A DNA stretch of 50,004 nt from a virus. The notes below the pieces were generated by a model. It was not told where the DNA came from, did no database searches, and saw only the letters and a program-made list of their open reading frames with translations. Made by a program: the position numbers and the translations under genes. This document shows positions 38,359 through 45,616 of the stretch, piece by piece (positions within the stretch are counted from its first letter, which is position 1; every line of letters begins with the position of its first letter). The stretch is taken from the IMG/VR virus record IMGVR_UViG_3300036857_000138, positions 1-50,004 of that record; one strand, given 5' to 3'.

Positions 38359-39743
38359 AGCTCGCGGTCGAGCAGGTCGGACGTGATCCCGGTCCCCGGC
38401 TGGCTGATCACGACGGGGCGGACGGCGGCGTCGATCAGCAGGTCGGTGAAACTCCAAACGAGGGCGTCGAGCCGATTCGGCGAGGCTTCGCCGGTGCCGG
38501 GCACGTAGGTCGTCAACTCGGACTCAAGCTCGGCGAACGCGCCGACGTGATGGACCCTGCCCTTCTCGTAGAGAGCGGCCACCGGCTCGGCCCGGACCTG
38601 CTTGCCCCGGCTCGCCCAGACCGATTTGTAGGGCACGTTCGGATCGACCTGCCGCAGGACCGACTCGACCATGTCGCCGCCGAAGTTGCGCTCGCCGACG
38701 ATCCGGTCAGCCCCGAGTTCGCGGTACAACTCGATCGCCGCCGTCGCCCAGCCGGTCGGGGTGTAGTTGCCGGAACGGTCGGCCAGGACGTAGCCCTCGC
38801 CGGTGTGATCGGTTGACGCGGCAACTATCCCCGTCTCGTCGCCTTCGACCGAACCGGCGGGGTCGATCGCCACCACGACCCGGCGCTCGATCCGCTCGGG
38901 GTCGGCCTCGACCCGGTTGCGCTCGATCAGGTCGAGCGTCCATAGGGCACCGGCCACGTCTTCGAGGATCACCCCGCCTAGCTCTTGCAGTCCGAGCCGC
39001 GTCCCGCCCCAGCGCCGTTCCCAGTCCTCGACGACGGCAGGCTCAAGGTTGGCGCGGTTCGCTTCGAGCGTCGGATGCGTGAAGCAGACCCGGCCCGCCG
39101 GTTCTTCGAGCAGGATCGCCACGACGCCTTTGCGCCCCTTCGGCGTGCCGGTGGCGATGATCAGCGCCGGGGCCTCGCGGACCGCGAACTCGATCGACTC
39201 GATCCAGGCTTTGACCCCGCCGGTCGGTTCGCCCTGCTTGCCGAGCTTGACCCCGCGCCATAGCCCGACCTCGTCGCACCACGCCCCCTTGAGTTCTTTC
39301 CCCTGAATCCGCTCGCCGCCTTCGTTCGCACCGTCCGCGAATATCGTCGCGCCGTTCGAGACGTGAAGCTCGCCGATCGAGCGGTTCCAGTTGAGGACGG
39401 CAGGCCCGAGGACTTTGAGCAGACCCGAGCGGCGATGCTCGACCATCGTGTCGCGGGCGTCGCCGTAGGTCGGGCCGACGACGGCCCAGTCGCCCGGCGG
39501 GTTGGTCAGGACAAGCTCGGCGAGCGTCTCTGCGCCGGTGCGCGTCTTGCCCGAGCCTCGCGCCCCCTGCACGAACCAGACGCGCCGCCAGCGGCCCGAG
39601 GGCGGCGTCTGGCCGGGGTTAGCGCCGCGCCGCCAGCGATCGCCTTCAAGCCTGCCCAGCAGCCGCAGACGATCCGTTACCGGCCACGTCCGCCAGTTGC
39701 GAGGCAAGCCGATCGACTTCCCCGAGTGCGGAGTCGAGGGCAT
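38355..39743 (-). CDS. terL: Terminase large subunit
   Basis: 462 residues. ATPase: Walker A G-A-R-G-S-G-K-T (60-67), Walker B G-A-W-C-D-E-V-G (Asp 157, Glu 158), coupling motif I-I-A-T-G-T-P (near 195-201). Nuclease: V-V-A-I-D-P-A-G-S (Asp 294), G-E-R-N-F-G-G-D (Glu 351) and N-R-L-D-A-L-V-W-S (Asp 426). It packages DNA into the head and cuts it. The start lies 98 bases inside the small subunit gene; a later start would cost N-terminal residues before the Walker A motif. Confidence 0.9.
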   Translation of the reverse strand: MPSTPHSGKSIGLPRNWRTWPVTDRLRLLGRLEGDRWRRGANPGQTPPSGRWRRVWFVQGARGSGKTRTGAETLAELVLTNPPGDWAVVGPTYGDARDTMVEHRRSGLLKVLGPAVLNWNRSIGELHVSNGATIFADGANEGGERIQGKELKGAWCDEVGLWRGVKLGKQGEPTGGVKAWIESIEFAVREAPALIIATGTPKGRKGVVAILLEEPAGRVCFTHPTLEANRANLEPAVVEDWERRWGGTRLGLQELGGVILEDVAGALWTLDLIERNRVEADPERIERRVVVAIDPAGSVEGDETGIVAASTDHTGEGYVLADRSGNYTPTGWATAAIELYRELGADRIVGERNFGGDMVESVLRQVDPNVPYKSVWASRGKQVRAEPVAALYEKGRVHHVGAFAELESELTTYVPGTGEASPNRLDALVWSFTDLLIDAAVRPVVISQPGTGITSDLLDREL

Positions 39744-40092
39744 CGTTGATCCCTTGCTCGTGCGAGTGCGTCACCGTCCCGCCGTGTTCGACGTACTGCG
39801 ATTCTCGATAGACCTCCGGCCGCCGAGCCTTGAGCAGGAAGATCACGAGCGTCGTGTCGCCGTCGCGTGCCCGCTTGTAGGCGACCTGCTCAAGTTCCTC
39901 GGTTGACCACTCTTCGACCTCGGCCCAGCGGGCGGCGAAGTCTTCGTCCTCGGCCCGGTGTCGGTACACCGTCGCCTTCGACACCCCGGCCGCCTTCGCT
40001 GCCTCGGTGACGATGCCGGAGTCCTCGAAGACCTTGAGAAACCGATCGTGCCAGGCGTCTTTTTTTCGCGTCTCGGTCGGCTCGGCGGTCAC
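39646..40092 (-). CDS. terS: Terminase small subunit
   Basis: 148 residues. N-terminal helix-turn-helix (GIVTEAAKAAGVSKATVYRH) as in many small subunits, then a helical region (EELEQVAYKRARDG), and the common D-T-T-L-V-I-F-L-L-K-A-R-R-P-E-V-Y-R motif. Binds phage DNA and directs the large subunit. Overlaps the next gene by 98 bases and the HNH gene upstream by 4. Confidence 0.85.
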   Translation of the reverse strand: MTAEPTETRKKDAWHDRFLKVFEDSGIVTEAAKAAGVSKATVYRHRAEDEDFAARWAEVEEWSTEELEQVAYKRARDGDTTLVIFLLKARRPEVYRESQYVEHGGTVTHSHEQGINDALDSALGEVDRLASQLADVAGNGSSAAAGQA

Positions 40093-40667
40093 GCCTTGAT
40101 CCTACGGCGGCGTTTCACCCCCGGCCGGTTGAGGTCGGCGAGATTCGCGCTCGGTGCGCGGGTCGGCAGACCGGCCGCTTCGAGCGCCGCGTTCCAGGTG
40201 CCGAAGACTCGCGTCACCGTTCGAGCGGGCGGGCGATGCTTCTCCCAGTTCCGAGCGCTGGGCGGCTCACCCCTTCGCCTCGTAGCGTCCCGTAGGGCCG
40301 CGATGATCGCCCTCTTCGTCCAGACCGGAACCGCAATGCCTCCCCCGTCTGCGGATAGGTCACGTTGCAGGCCTCGGTAGTGATCGCTGGAAAGCGGGGC
40401 GTCGGGATAGCGGCCTCGGTACTCGGCCGCCGTGACGCCGTGGCGAAGTTCAAGGTGCCGACCGGCGACGACATGCAGGGCCGCCCCGCAGATTCGGCAG
40501 GCGACCGTCCCGCTCGCCGGTGCGCCGTAGGCCTCGCGGGCCGCCTCGTTGTTGCAGTCTCGACACCGATCTCGCCGACCGTCTGGGCGATACCGGTGAG
40601 GCCCGAACTCGTCGAGCGGTTTCCGTCTGCCGCAACGCGAGCAGCGTTTCAGTTTCCGATCAGCCAC
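40089..40667 (-). CDS. HNH-like zinc protein with MucR-like finger and homing-associated repeat
   Basis: 192 residues from GTG 40667, which follows TACAAT by 6 bases, so a leaderless start is likely. Three parts: C-S-R-C-G-R-R-K-P-L-D-E-F-G then C-R-D-C-N-N (zinc knuckles of a small HNH-type module), C-R-I-C-G-A with H-L-E-L-R-H-G-V-T-A-A-E-Y (Ros/MucR-like finger), and R-G-E-P-P-S-A-R-N-W with F-G-T-W-N-A-A-L-E-A-A-G-L (homing-endonuclease-associated repeat). The His of a complete HNH site is not obvious, so it may only bind DNA. Confidence 0.7.
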   Translation of the reverse strand: MADRKLKRCSRCGRRKPLDEFGPHRYRPDGRRDRCRDCNNEAAREAYGAPASGTVACRICGAALHVVAGRHLELRHGVTAAEYRGRYPDAPLSSDHYRGLQRDLSADGGGIAVPVWTKRAIIAALRDATRRRGEPPSARNWEKHRPPARTVTRVFGTWNAALEAAGLPTRAPSANLADLNRPGVKRRRRIKA

Positions 40668-40673
40668 TCGGGC

Positions 40674-40679
40674 ATTGTA
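40674..40679 (-). promoter_or_regulatory. -10 box of the packaging operon
   Basis: TACAAT on the minus strand ends 6 bases before GTG 40667. No TTG-type -35 is seen at 17-18 bases and no operator palindrome is near, unlike the regulon promoters. Probably the late promoter for terminase and head genes, possibly needing an activator. Confidence 0.5.
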
Positions 40680-40707
40680 CGCCGCCGGGCCGGGTAGGTT
40701 GGGGGCC

Positions 40708-40821
40708 ATGATCCCCGTCGCCGCCTACGGCATCGTCGGCCTGCTGATCACGATCGTCGTCATCGTCCTCGTCGTCTATCTGATCATCGTCCTGCTCAAC
40801 GCCCTGCGGGGCGGGGCCTAG
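40708..40821 (+). CDS. 37-residue membrane protein on the plus strand
   Basis: MIPVAAYGIV, then one long hydrophobic stretch rich in Ile and Val (LLITIVVIVLVVYLIIVLL) and a basic end (NALRGG). Starts 7 bases after TAGGTT, a possible -10 box for a leaderless mRNA. It diverges from the HNH gene region and ends in TAG 10 bases before a hairpin. Single-span membrane peptide, unknown function. Confidence 0.55.
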   Translation: MIPVAAYGIVGLLITIVVIVLVVYLIIVLLNALRGGA

Positions 40822-40830
40822 ATACACGAA

Positions 40831-40850
40831 GGCCGCCTCGGTGGGCGGCC
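40831..40850. terminator. Bidirectional terminator, conserved family copy 1
   Basis: GGCCGCC (40831-40837), loop TCGGTG, GGCGGCC (40844-40850). On the minus strand the tail is TTCGTGTATCT. A second copy with the same arms and tail lies at 47986-48006. It separates convergent genes 40708-40821 (plus) and 40884-41522 (minus). Confidence 0.65.
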
Positions 40851-40883
40851 CTCGGGTTGCGGTGCGGTGATTCGGTCTGGCTC

Positions 40884-41522
40884 TTAGCGGGTGACGACTA
40901 GGACCTCGCCGATCGGCGCTTCGTCGCCCTCGTCGTCTTCGCGGTTGAGCGCGATCGACTGCCGATGGCCCGGCTTGGCGACCTTGCCGTCTTCGGCGGC
41001 GCTGGCGAGCGTCTCGAAGAGCGAGGCGAGGACTTCCTCGCGCTCGCCGGTGTACTCGATCTCGATCGTGATCGTCTCGGCCTTCGCCGGGTAGCTCGGG
41101 GCCTGCGCGGCGGCGGCCTTCGCCTCGTCCTCGGTCGCGTGATCGCTCAGAACCTCGAACGTCTGGTCGGGCCGGTTGCGCCGGACCTGCCAGGGCCGCG
41201 AGTCGTTTTCGCGGCTCGTGAGCCGGACGTAGGGATGGCCCTGACTGGCTCGCAGGGCCTCGGTCATTCCGTTGTCGTCGCCGCGCTCGAAGCGCCGTTC
41301 TTCCTCACCCTCGCGGACGAGGTCGGTGACGATGCCGTTCTGGGCGATCGCCAGCAGGACCGTTTCGGTTTCCTCGCGGCAGAGCCGGTAGCGGCCCTCG
41401 GTCAGTTCGCTATGACCCTTGAGCGCGTCGAGCATCTGCTCGTAGGTCGTCTCGGCCGGGAAGGCCATCGGAATATCGTCGGGCGTGTAGATGACGAACG
41501 GACTCGTCGGCTGCTGATTCAT
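40884..41522 (-). CDS. Hypothetical acidic protein under operator E
   Basis: 212 residues from ATG 41522; a GTG 41555 in frame at the predicted transcript start would add MIDPTTPRGND. Starts NQQPTSPFVIYTPDDIPMAF and contains E-T-T-Y-E-Q-M-L-D-A-L-K-G and a repeat-like region with D-H-A-T-E-D-E-A-K-A-A-A-A. Alone on its transcript, between operator E and a terminator, so it may be needed at a distinct time. Not recognised. Confidence 0.75.
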   Translation of the reverse strand: MNQQPTSPFVIYTPDDIPMAFPAETTYEQMLDALKGHSELTEGRYRLCREETETVLLAIAQNGIVTDLVREGEEERRFERGDDNGMTEALRASQGHPYVRLTSRENDSRPWQVRRNRPDQTFEVLSDHATEDEAKAAAAQAPSYPAKAETITIEIEYTGEREEVLASLFETLASAAEDGKVAKPGHRQSIALNREDDEGDEAPIGEVLVVTR

Positions 41523-41552
41523 GTCGTTCCCCCTCGGGGTCGTAGGATCAAT

Positions 41553-41593
41553 CACGCCCCGTAGGTTAGCAGACTCGGTTGCTGATCGGCAAC
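41553..41593 (-). promoter_or_regulatory. Promoter E: palindromic operator, -10 box and GTG transcript start
   Basis: GTTGCTGATCGGCAAC (41578-41593) overlaps the stop of the ParB-like gene. TAACCT (41563-41568) is the -10 box, and the GTG of GTGATTGATCC (41553-41555) comes 7 bases later. The element differs from the perfect palindrome at one base. Confidence 0.7.
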
Positions 41594-42510
41594 TAGGCCG
41601 GGGCCTGCAAGACGCCCAGTACCGAGAGCGCCTCGTCGGTGTAGGGCCAACCGTCGATCAGCGGCACCTTGCTCGGCGAGGACCCGCCCGCCCGCCAGTT
41701 GAACCGGGTCGGCGTCTCGCCCGCCCGCCAGGCGTTCCAGGCCAGGATGATGATCTGCATCGCCTCTTTCAGCGAGAGGTCATCCCGACGATTCTTCGAG
41801 GCGATCGAGCGCAAGAGCCGATCGCGTACGACGAGCCGGGGATCGCCCGTAGCTGGCGCGGCCTCGTCGTCGGTGCCGGTCGTCAAGACGGCGAGGAAGG
41901 CCCGAGCGTCGTCGTTGTCGATGTAGTTGAGGACGTAGGAGAGGGTGCAGGACTGCGACGGGGTCAGCGCCGGGACCTGTAGGGCGTGAGTGTGATCCTG
42001 CATCCCCGGATGGCGATCGAGAACGTCGGCGGCCTCGCGGTAGGTGAACTGCCGGGTCTGAGCGCCCATCCCCCCGGCGAGGATGCCCCGCGTCTCAAGA
42101 ATCCATATCGAGCGGGCCATCGCCGCGATCGACTTCGCGTTCGGGACCTCGTGCAGGTAGAAAATGTCGGCGATCGTCCGGTAGATGCCCCGATCCCCTA
42201 CGTCGCTGGCGACCGCCGGGACGCCCTCGACGATCAGGAACGGGACCGTCCGCCCGGACCGCAGGACGGCGGCGAGCCGGTGCTGCCCGTTGCGGAGCGT
42301 GCCCTCGTCGTCGATGGCGATCGCGTCCCAGCTAAGGTCCCAGCGCCCGGCGTCCATTTCGGCGGCGTAGGCCGCGACCTTGCTATCGCGTTGCGAGCGA
42401 TTCTCGGAGTTGCGCCGGAGCAACTCGGCGGCTTTCTTCGGCGTGACCTGCGCGATGCGGACCTTCGGCGCGGAGCCTTTTCGCCCGTTTCCTGCCGTAC
42501 CGTTTCCCAT
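41593..42510 (-). CDS. ParB-like nuclease-domain protein
   Basis: 305 residues. The ParB/Srx-like core is present: R-I-A-Q-V-T-P-K-K-A-A-E-L-L, then A-I-A-I-D-D-E-G-T-L-R-N-G-Q-H-R-L-A-A-V-L, the N-G-Q-H-R box that binds the substrate phosphate. A helical C-terminal part follows (NAKSIAAMARSIWILETRG). Phage members of this family are suspected nucleases, NTPases or regulators, and activity varies. ATG start, no overlap upstream. Confidence 0.8.
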   Translation of the reverse strand: MGNGTAGNGRKGSAPKVRIAQVTPKKAAELLRRNSENRSQRDSKVAAYAAEMDAGRWDLSWDAIAIDDEGTLRNGQHRLAAVLRSGRTVPFLIVEGVPAVASDVGDRGIYRTIADIFYLHEVPNAKSIAAMARSIWILETRGILAGGMGAQTRQFTYREAADVLDRHPGMQDHTHALQVPALTPSQSCTLSYVLNYIDNDDARAFLAVLTTGTDDEAAPATGDPRLVVRDRLLRSIASKNRRDDLSLKEAMQIIILAWNAWRAGETPTRFNWRAGGSSPSKVPLIDGWPYTDEALSVLGVLQAPA

Positions 42511-42611
42511 CGTTGACCTCCTATGTAGGTCTTCCGACCCCCGGCCGTTGGTGGCGGTGCGGGGGTCATTTTGTTTCCGCTCGGCATCCTAGCGCCGAGC
42601 GCGGCGGTTGG

Positions 42612-42863
42612 CTAGGCCGGTTCGCCGACCTCGGGTTCGACCCCGGCAGAATCGTCGGCTTTGGCCTCGGCCTCGGCTTTCTTCGGCCGCCCGCCGGGCC
42701 GCCGGTCGTTGCGTTCGTGCGCTTCAAGGTGCCGCCGCCGGTAGTCCTGCTGGCGCGGGTCGATCAGGATCGCCGCTCCGCATTGCTTGCAGATGACGAG
42801 GCCGACTCGCGCCCCCTCGGCGCTGAATGCGATCCCCGGCTCGAAGGCGTGTTCGAGGTTCAT
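42612..42863 (-). CDS. Zinc-finger-like small protein
   Basis: 83 residues from ATG 42863, preceded by AACGGAAGGGAGTCACG. C-K-Q-C-G-A-A-I-L-I-D then H-L-E-A-H-E form a C2H2-type finger. A basic P-G-G-R-P-K-K AT-hook-like element and an acidic tail follow. DNA-binding role likely. Confidence 0.7.
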   Translation of the reverse strand: MNLEHAFEPGIAFSAEGARVGLVICKQCGAAILIDPRQQDYRRRHLEAHERNDRRPGGRPKKAEAEAKADDSAGVEPEVGEPA

Positions 42864-42882
42864 CGTGACTCCCTTCCGTTGG

Positions 42883-43089
42883 CTATTGCTCGGACCCGGC
42901 CGCCTCGCGGATCGGTTTCCAATGCTCGGTCCGTTCGAGCTTTCGCAGGTAGGCGTCCGTCTGATCGCGGGGATCGACCGGCGTCTGATTTGCGACTTCC
43001 TGCTCGGCCCCCTCGGCTCGCGCTCGGTCCCGGCGTGCCAACTCGTCGGCGGCGGGGATCGAGGCGTTCGAGCGGTTCCGTTCGGTCAT
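42883..43089 (-). CDS. Small hypothetical protein
   Basis: 68 residues from ATG 43089 (ATGA overlap). Charged, helical (AADELARRDRARAEGAEQEV, then TDAYLRKLERTEHWKPI). No motif recognised. Confidence 0.65.
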   Translation of the reverse strand: MTERNRSNASIPAADELARRDRARAEGAEQEVANQTPVDPRDQTDAYLRKLERTEHWKPIREAAGSEQ

Positions 43090-43289
43090 CGGCCTACACG
43101 GTATTCGAGCCGCGCTCGTCGTGCCGGGGCCAGGTGGCCGGGGCACTCGTTGATCGAGAGGCCGATGATCGCCTCGGCGCTCAGTCCGCAGACTTCGCAG
43201 AACTGGGTCCGGGCATCGAACTCGTGCCGGTGTTCGGGCGTCCTCGTCGGCGGCTTCGGTGCCCGCTGCATCGCCCGACGAGTTCGCAT
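43086..43289 (-). CDS. Small zinc-binding protein
   Basis: 67 residues. H-R-H-E-F-D, C-E-V-C-G and C-P-G-H form a likely zinc site. Basic N- and C-termini (MRTRRAMQRAPKPP, RARLEYRVG). Resembles small actinophage proteins with a C-x-x-C finger. Role unknown. Confidence 0.65.
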   Translation of the reverse strand: MRTRRAMQRAPKPPTRTPEHRHEFDARTQFCEVCGLSAEAIIGLSINECPGHLAPARRARLEYRVGR

Positions 43290-43294
43290 TCGTC

Positions 43295-43771
43295 CTACCC
43301 CTCTAGCGACGCCGCCAGCCGTTCAAGGTGTTCGTCGAAGCCCTCGATCGCGCCGGTGATCACGGTCAGCCGGTCGAGGTCGGGGTTCTGGTCGGCGATC
43401 GCTTCGGCGATGGCGCGAGCGGTCGGCTCACCGTCCCAGAACGGCCAGGGTCCATGCTCGGCGCATATCTCGCGCACCCCCTCGAAGGTCACGGCGGCGA
43501 GCTTTCGTTCGACCGCGAGGTACTCGTTGAAGCCAGCCTCGGCCGCCGTCGCCGCGAGATCGACGAACGGCCTCGGAACGGTGTCAAGGGCGAAGCGGTG
43601 GGCAACCTCGGGCAGGCTGGCATCGACCGATGCGCCGTGATCGGCGGCGATCCGGTGCGGCCCGGCCTCGGCCGCGTAGAGGAACGTCCGCTCGGCGACC
43701 TTCGCCCCCTCGCGCTCGATTCGGGTGCCGCGACTGAGCCGGATGATCTGCGCGTGTAGATCGCCGGTCAC
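43295..43771 (-). CDS. Hypothetical protein
   Basis: 158 residues. Helical with E-A-G-P-H-R-I-A-A-D-H, D-L-A-A-T-A-A-E-A-G-F-N-E-Y and a C-terminal helix (AIEGFDEHLERLAASLEG). Two cysteine-free halves, family unknown. Coupled to the wHTH gene upstream by 4 bases. Confidence 0.65.
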   Translation of the reverse strand: MTGDLHAQIIRLSRGTRIEREGAKVAERTFLYAAEAGPHRIAADHGASVDASLPEVAHRFALDTVPRPFVDLAATAAEAGFNEYLAVERKLAAVTFEGVREICAEHGPWPFWDGEPTARAIAEAIADQNPDLDRLTVITGAIEGFDEHLERLAASLEG

Positions 43772-44007
43772 GACCCCGAGGCTACGCTCGGGTCCGACCC
43801 CCCGAGCAGGTCGGTTTGCTTGAGCGCGTAGCGCGGTGGCGACCCCCGCACGAGTTCGACATTCTCCGAGGCGATCAGCCGGGTCAGGCCCGAGATCGTC
43901 CGAGCGTAGGAGAGGCCCGAGGCCTGCATGATCTCGACGACCGCATGTTGGCCCCGGTGCAGGACCTTGACGATCGCTTCCTCGTCACCCTTGCTTGTCA
44001 CCGGCAT
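43768..44007 (-). CDS. Small winged-helix protein
   Basis: 79 residues from ATG 44007. E-A-I-V-K-V-L, then Q-H-A-V-V-E-I-M-Q-A-S-G-L-S-Y-A-R-T-I-S-G-L-T-R-L and a wing N-V-E-L-V-R-G-S-P-P-R-Y-A-L: a winged helix-turn-helix. Likely a transcription regulator, and another candidate for binding the phage operators. Confidence 0.7.
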   Translation of the reverse strand: MPVTSKGDEEAIVKVLHRGQHAVVEIMQASGLSYARTISGLTRLIASENVELVRGSPPRYALKQTDLLGGSDPSVASGS

Positions 44008-44296
44008 CGTCGTCTGCCTCCATGTCCGCCGCCAGTTGCCCGGCGGCGAGGACGTAGTCGCCGATATGGCTCTTGCAGCGCACGTCGAAATCGTCGTCGG
44101 ACTCGCCCGGCCCCGTTCGCACGACGACCGTAACGTCGTGGAACGGGTGCCCCGAAATCCCTTGCTTGCGCCGGTCCCGATCGCAGACCGAGCAGCGCCA
44201 GCCCGCCGCCCGCTTGATCCGGTAGTTCCGAATCCGGGCGTGCCGCAGGACTTCACGCCGCTCGGCCTCGATCTCGGCTTTCGTCTTCGCGCTCAG
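43985..44296 (-). CDS. Zinc-binding protein with probable CTG start
   Basis: 103 residues. The frame has no ATG, GTG or TTG after the upstream stop; CTG 44296 overlaps that stop as CTGA, like the TTGA junctions elsewhere. Basic helix (AEIEAERREVLRHARIRNYR) then C-S-V-C-D-R-D and a later Cys with His residues (GHPFHDV, VRCKSHIG). Likely DNA- or RNA-binding. The start is inferred. Confidence 0.55.
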   Translation of the reverse strand: MSAKTKAEIEAERREVLRHARIRNYRIKRAAGWRCSVCDRDRRKQGISGHPFHDVTVVVRTGPGESDDDFDVRCKSHIGDYVLAAGQLAADMEADDDAGDKQG

Positions 44297-44634
44297 ACGC
44301 CTAGTTTCTCGCGGACCCGGCCCTTGAACGTCCGCAGGGCGGGGATGCCGTGAGGACGGCGGCCGTTGCCGTTCGCGTGGCCGTTGCCGTTCGCGTGGCC
44401 GTTGACGGCGACCGGCGTCGGCTCGGACGGCGTCGGGTCCGTGATCGTGATCGGCGTCCCCGGCGGCTGCTGGGTCGGCGCATCGTGGGGGACCGGCTCG
44501 AACTGCGAGGGCGAGATTTCCTGCTGGCGCTCGCCGACGTACACGTTGCCGCAACCCGCCGAGTAGGCCGTCACGGTGACGACCTCGCCGGTCTGCTTGT
44601 GCCGGATGCGGTCGCCTACTTGAACCTGCTGCAT
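44293..44634 (-). CDS. Beta-barrel-like protein with N-G-H-A-N-G repeat linker
   Basis: 113 residues from ATG 44634. N-terminal domain V-G-D-R-I-R-H-K-Q-T-G-E-V-V-T-V-T-A-Y is SH3- or OB-like. Then a Pro-rich stretch and a low-complexity A-N-G-N-G-H-A-N-G-N-G linker encoded by near-identical 18-base repeats (about 44350-44410). A basic C-terminal tail ends the protein. Function unknown. Confidence 0.7.
   Translation of the reverse strand: MQQVQVGDRIRHKQTGEVVTVTAYSAGCGNVYVGERQQEISPSQFEPVPHDAPTQQPPGTPITITDPTPSEPTPVAVNGHANGNGHANGNGRRPHGIPALRTFKGRVREKLGV
44350..44410. repeat. Short tandem repeat inside a coding region
   Basis: Units of 18 bases (GTTGCCGTTCGCGTGGCC) occur twice in full and partly a third time, encoding an Asn/Gly/His linker. 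Such repeats can change copy number between relatives. Confidence 0.6.
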
Positions 44635-44661
44635 ATCTGCTTCCTTCCGTTGATTTTTGGG

Positions 44662-44817
44662 TCAGTCGATCGCGTAGTCGAAGGGTCGGTGGCGGTAGCC
44701 GTTGCCGAAGCTCGGGAACCGCCAGGGCAGGGGCCAGGGGCGAAGCCAGGACGCCGGGGGGCGGGGCCGGAGCGCCCGGCGCTGATCGAGTTCGCCGGTG
44801 ACGGCCGCCCGCCCCAT
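44662..44817 (-). CDS. Small Pro/Trp/Arg-rich protein
   Basis: 51 residues from ATG 44817: M-G-R-A-A-V-T-G-E-L-D, then R-P-R-P-P-A-S-W-L-R-P-W-P-L-P-W-R-F and N-G-Y-R-H-R-P-F-D-Y-A-I. The composition recalls proline-rich antimicrobial or ribosome-binding peptides, but no relation is claimed. Fits exactly between neighbours. Modest confidence. Confidence 0.5.
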   Translation of the reverse strand: MGRAAVTGELDQRRALRPRPPASWLRPWPLPWRFPSFGNGYRHRPFDYAID

Positions 44818-44830
44818 ATGCGCCCACGTT

Positions 44831-45106
44831 CTAGGCATCCGGCAACCCGAGGGCGTCGGCGAGGGTCAGGACCTCTTCGAGCGCGGCGGCCCGCTCGGCC
44901 TCGTCGAGGGCCATCACCCCGGCGCTCGCCTGCCGCTCGACCTGCTCGCCGATCCGCCGCAGGGTACCGGCGAGGATCGTCTCGCCCTTGCCTTGCTCGG
45001 CGAGTTCGCGGGCGAAGCGGTTGACGGTGACGGCGGCGATATGGGCCTCGGCGATCGTCAGTTGCAACGGGATCGGTCGGTCAGCGAGATCACGCCGCTC
45101 AGTCAC
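44831..45106 (-). CDS. Small helical protein
   Basis: 91 residues. Helical throughout (IAEAHIAAVTVNRFARELAE, then LDEAERAAALEEVLTLADAL). Its start overlaps the AlpA-like gene by 8 bases. Perhaps a partner of that regulator. Not recognised. Confidence 0.65.
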   Translation of the reverse strand: MTERRDLADRPIPLQLTIAEAHIAAVTVNRFARELAEQGKGETILAGTLRRIGEQVERQASAGVMALDEAERAAALEEVLTLADALGLPDA

Positions 45107-45299
45107 GCCGGGTTTCCCGGTAGCGGATCACGTCGGCACGTCGCCAGACGGGTTTCCGATCGTCGTCGTCGAGTACGTCGATCGGACGCGGGAAACCGGG
45201 CCGGTCCTCGATCTTGAAGACGGCCTGCTTGCTTACGTCCAGTAGCGATGCGATGCCCCGGCGGCTTACCAGCGTGCCGGGGCGGATCAGTTTCTTCAC
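45099..45299 (-). CDS. AlpA/excisionase-like helix-turn-helix regulator
   Basis: 66 residues from GTG 45299. S-R-R-G-I-A-S-L-L-D-V-S-K-Q-A-V-F-K-I is a MerR/AlpA-type HTH, then F-P-R-P-I-D-V-L and W-R-R-A-D-V-I-R-Y complete the winged form seen in excisionases and small phage regulators. The GTG comes 7 bases after TATCCT, so the message is leaderless, and the promoter lies within an operator. Autoregulation is likely. Confidence 0.75.
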   Translation of the reverse strand: MKKLIRPGTLVSRRGIASLLDVSKQAVFKIEDRPGFPRPIDVLDDDDRKPVWRRADVIRYRETRRD

Positions 45300-45337
45300 G
45301 CCTACGAGGATACCTGATCGCGTTGCCGACCGTCAAC
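45297..45337 (-). promoter_or_regulatory. Promoter M: operator inside the mIHF gene and leaderless start of the HTH regulator
   Basis: GTTGACGGTCGGCAAC (minus; 45322-45337) holds TTGACG, close to the ideal -35. After 18 bases comes TATCCT (45307-45312), then 7 bases, then GTG 45299, the start codon of the HTH gene. The operator is part of the last codons of mIHF (V-D-G-R-Q-R). This is the site that best shows that the GTG after the -10 box is a working start codon. Confidence 0.75.
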
Positions 45338-45616
45338 TTGCTCGACCCCGAGGATCAGCAGCGCCCGTTGCCGGTCGGTCAGCCGTTCGACCCGAATCCC
45401 CATCTGAATCCCGGCGCGGGAAAAGAGTAGGCGAGTACGAGTCGGCCCCCATTGCGGCATCGCCTGCACGAGCGTCCCGACCGGCATCCTCGCCGCCCGC
45501 TCGTCCTTGAACGCTGCCCTGATCCCCAGCCCGGCTCGTAGCTCTTCCCGCAGGGCGTGATGCGCCGCCCTGACGCGGTTCGCTTTGCGTAGTGCTTCCT
45601 GCTGCTGGGTCGCCAT
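45302..45616 (-). CDS. Actinobacterial-type integration host factor (mIHF)
   Basis: 104 residues from ATG 45616. The S13-like H2TH core is plain: R-M-P-V-G-T-L-V-Q-A-M-P-Q-W-G-P-T-R-T-R-L-L-F-S-R-A-G-I and V-E-R-L-T-D-R-Q-R-A-L-L-I, matching mIHF (V-S-T-L-L-E-A-L-P-G-V-G, R-G-L-G-x-R-Q-R). mIHF bends DNA and is confined to Actinobacteria, where it is also needed for phage integration. A phage copy could shape its own DNA or displace the host factor. The last part overlaps another long frame (45333-46130). Confidence 0.8.
   Translation of the reverse strand: MATQQQEALRKANRVRAAHHALREELRAGLGIRAAFKDERAARMPVGTLVQAMPQWGPTRTRLLFSRAGIQMGIRVERLTDRQRALLILGVEQVDGRQRDQVSS

Noticed and set aside
44635-44661. 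GACTGACCC leader before 44634
   Set aside because: It resembles the start element, but no -10 box or operator stands upstream, and the TGA is the stop of the gene at 44662.
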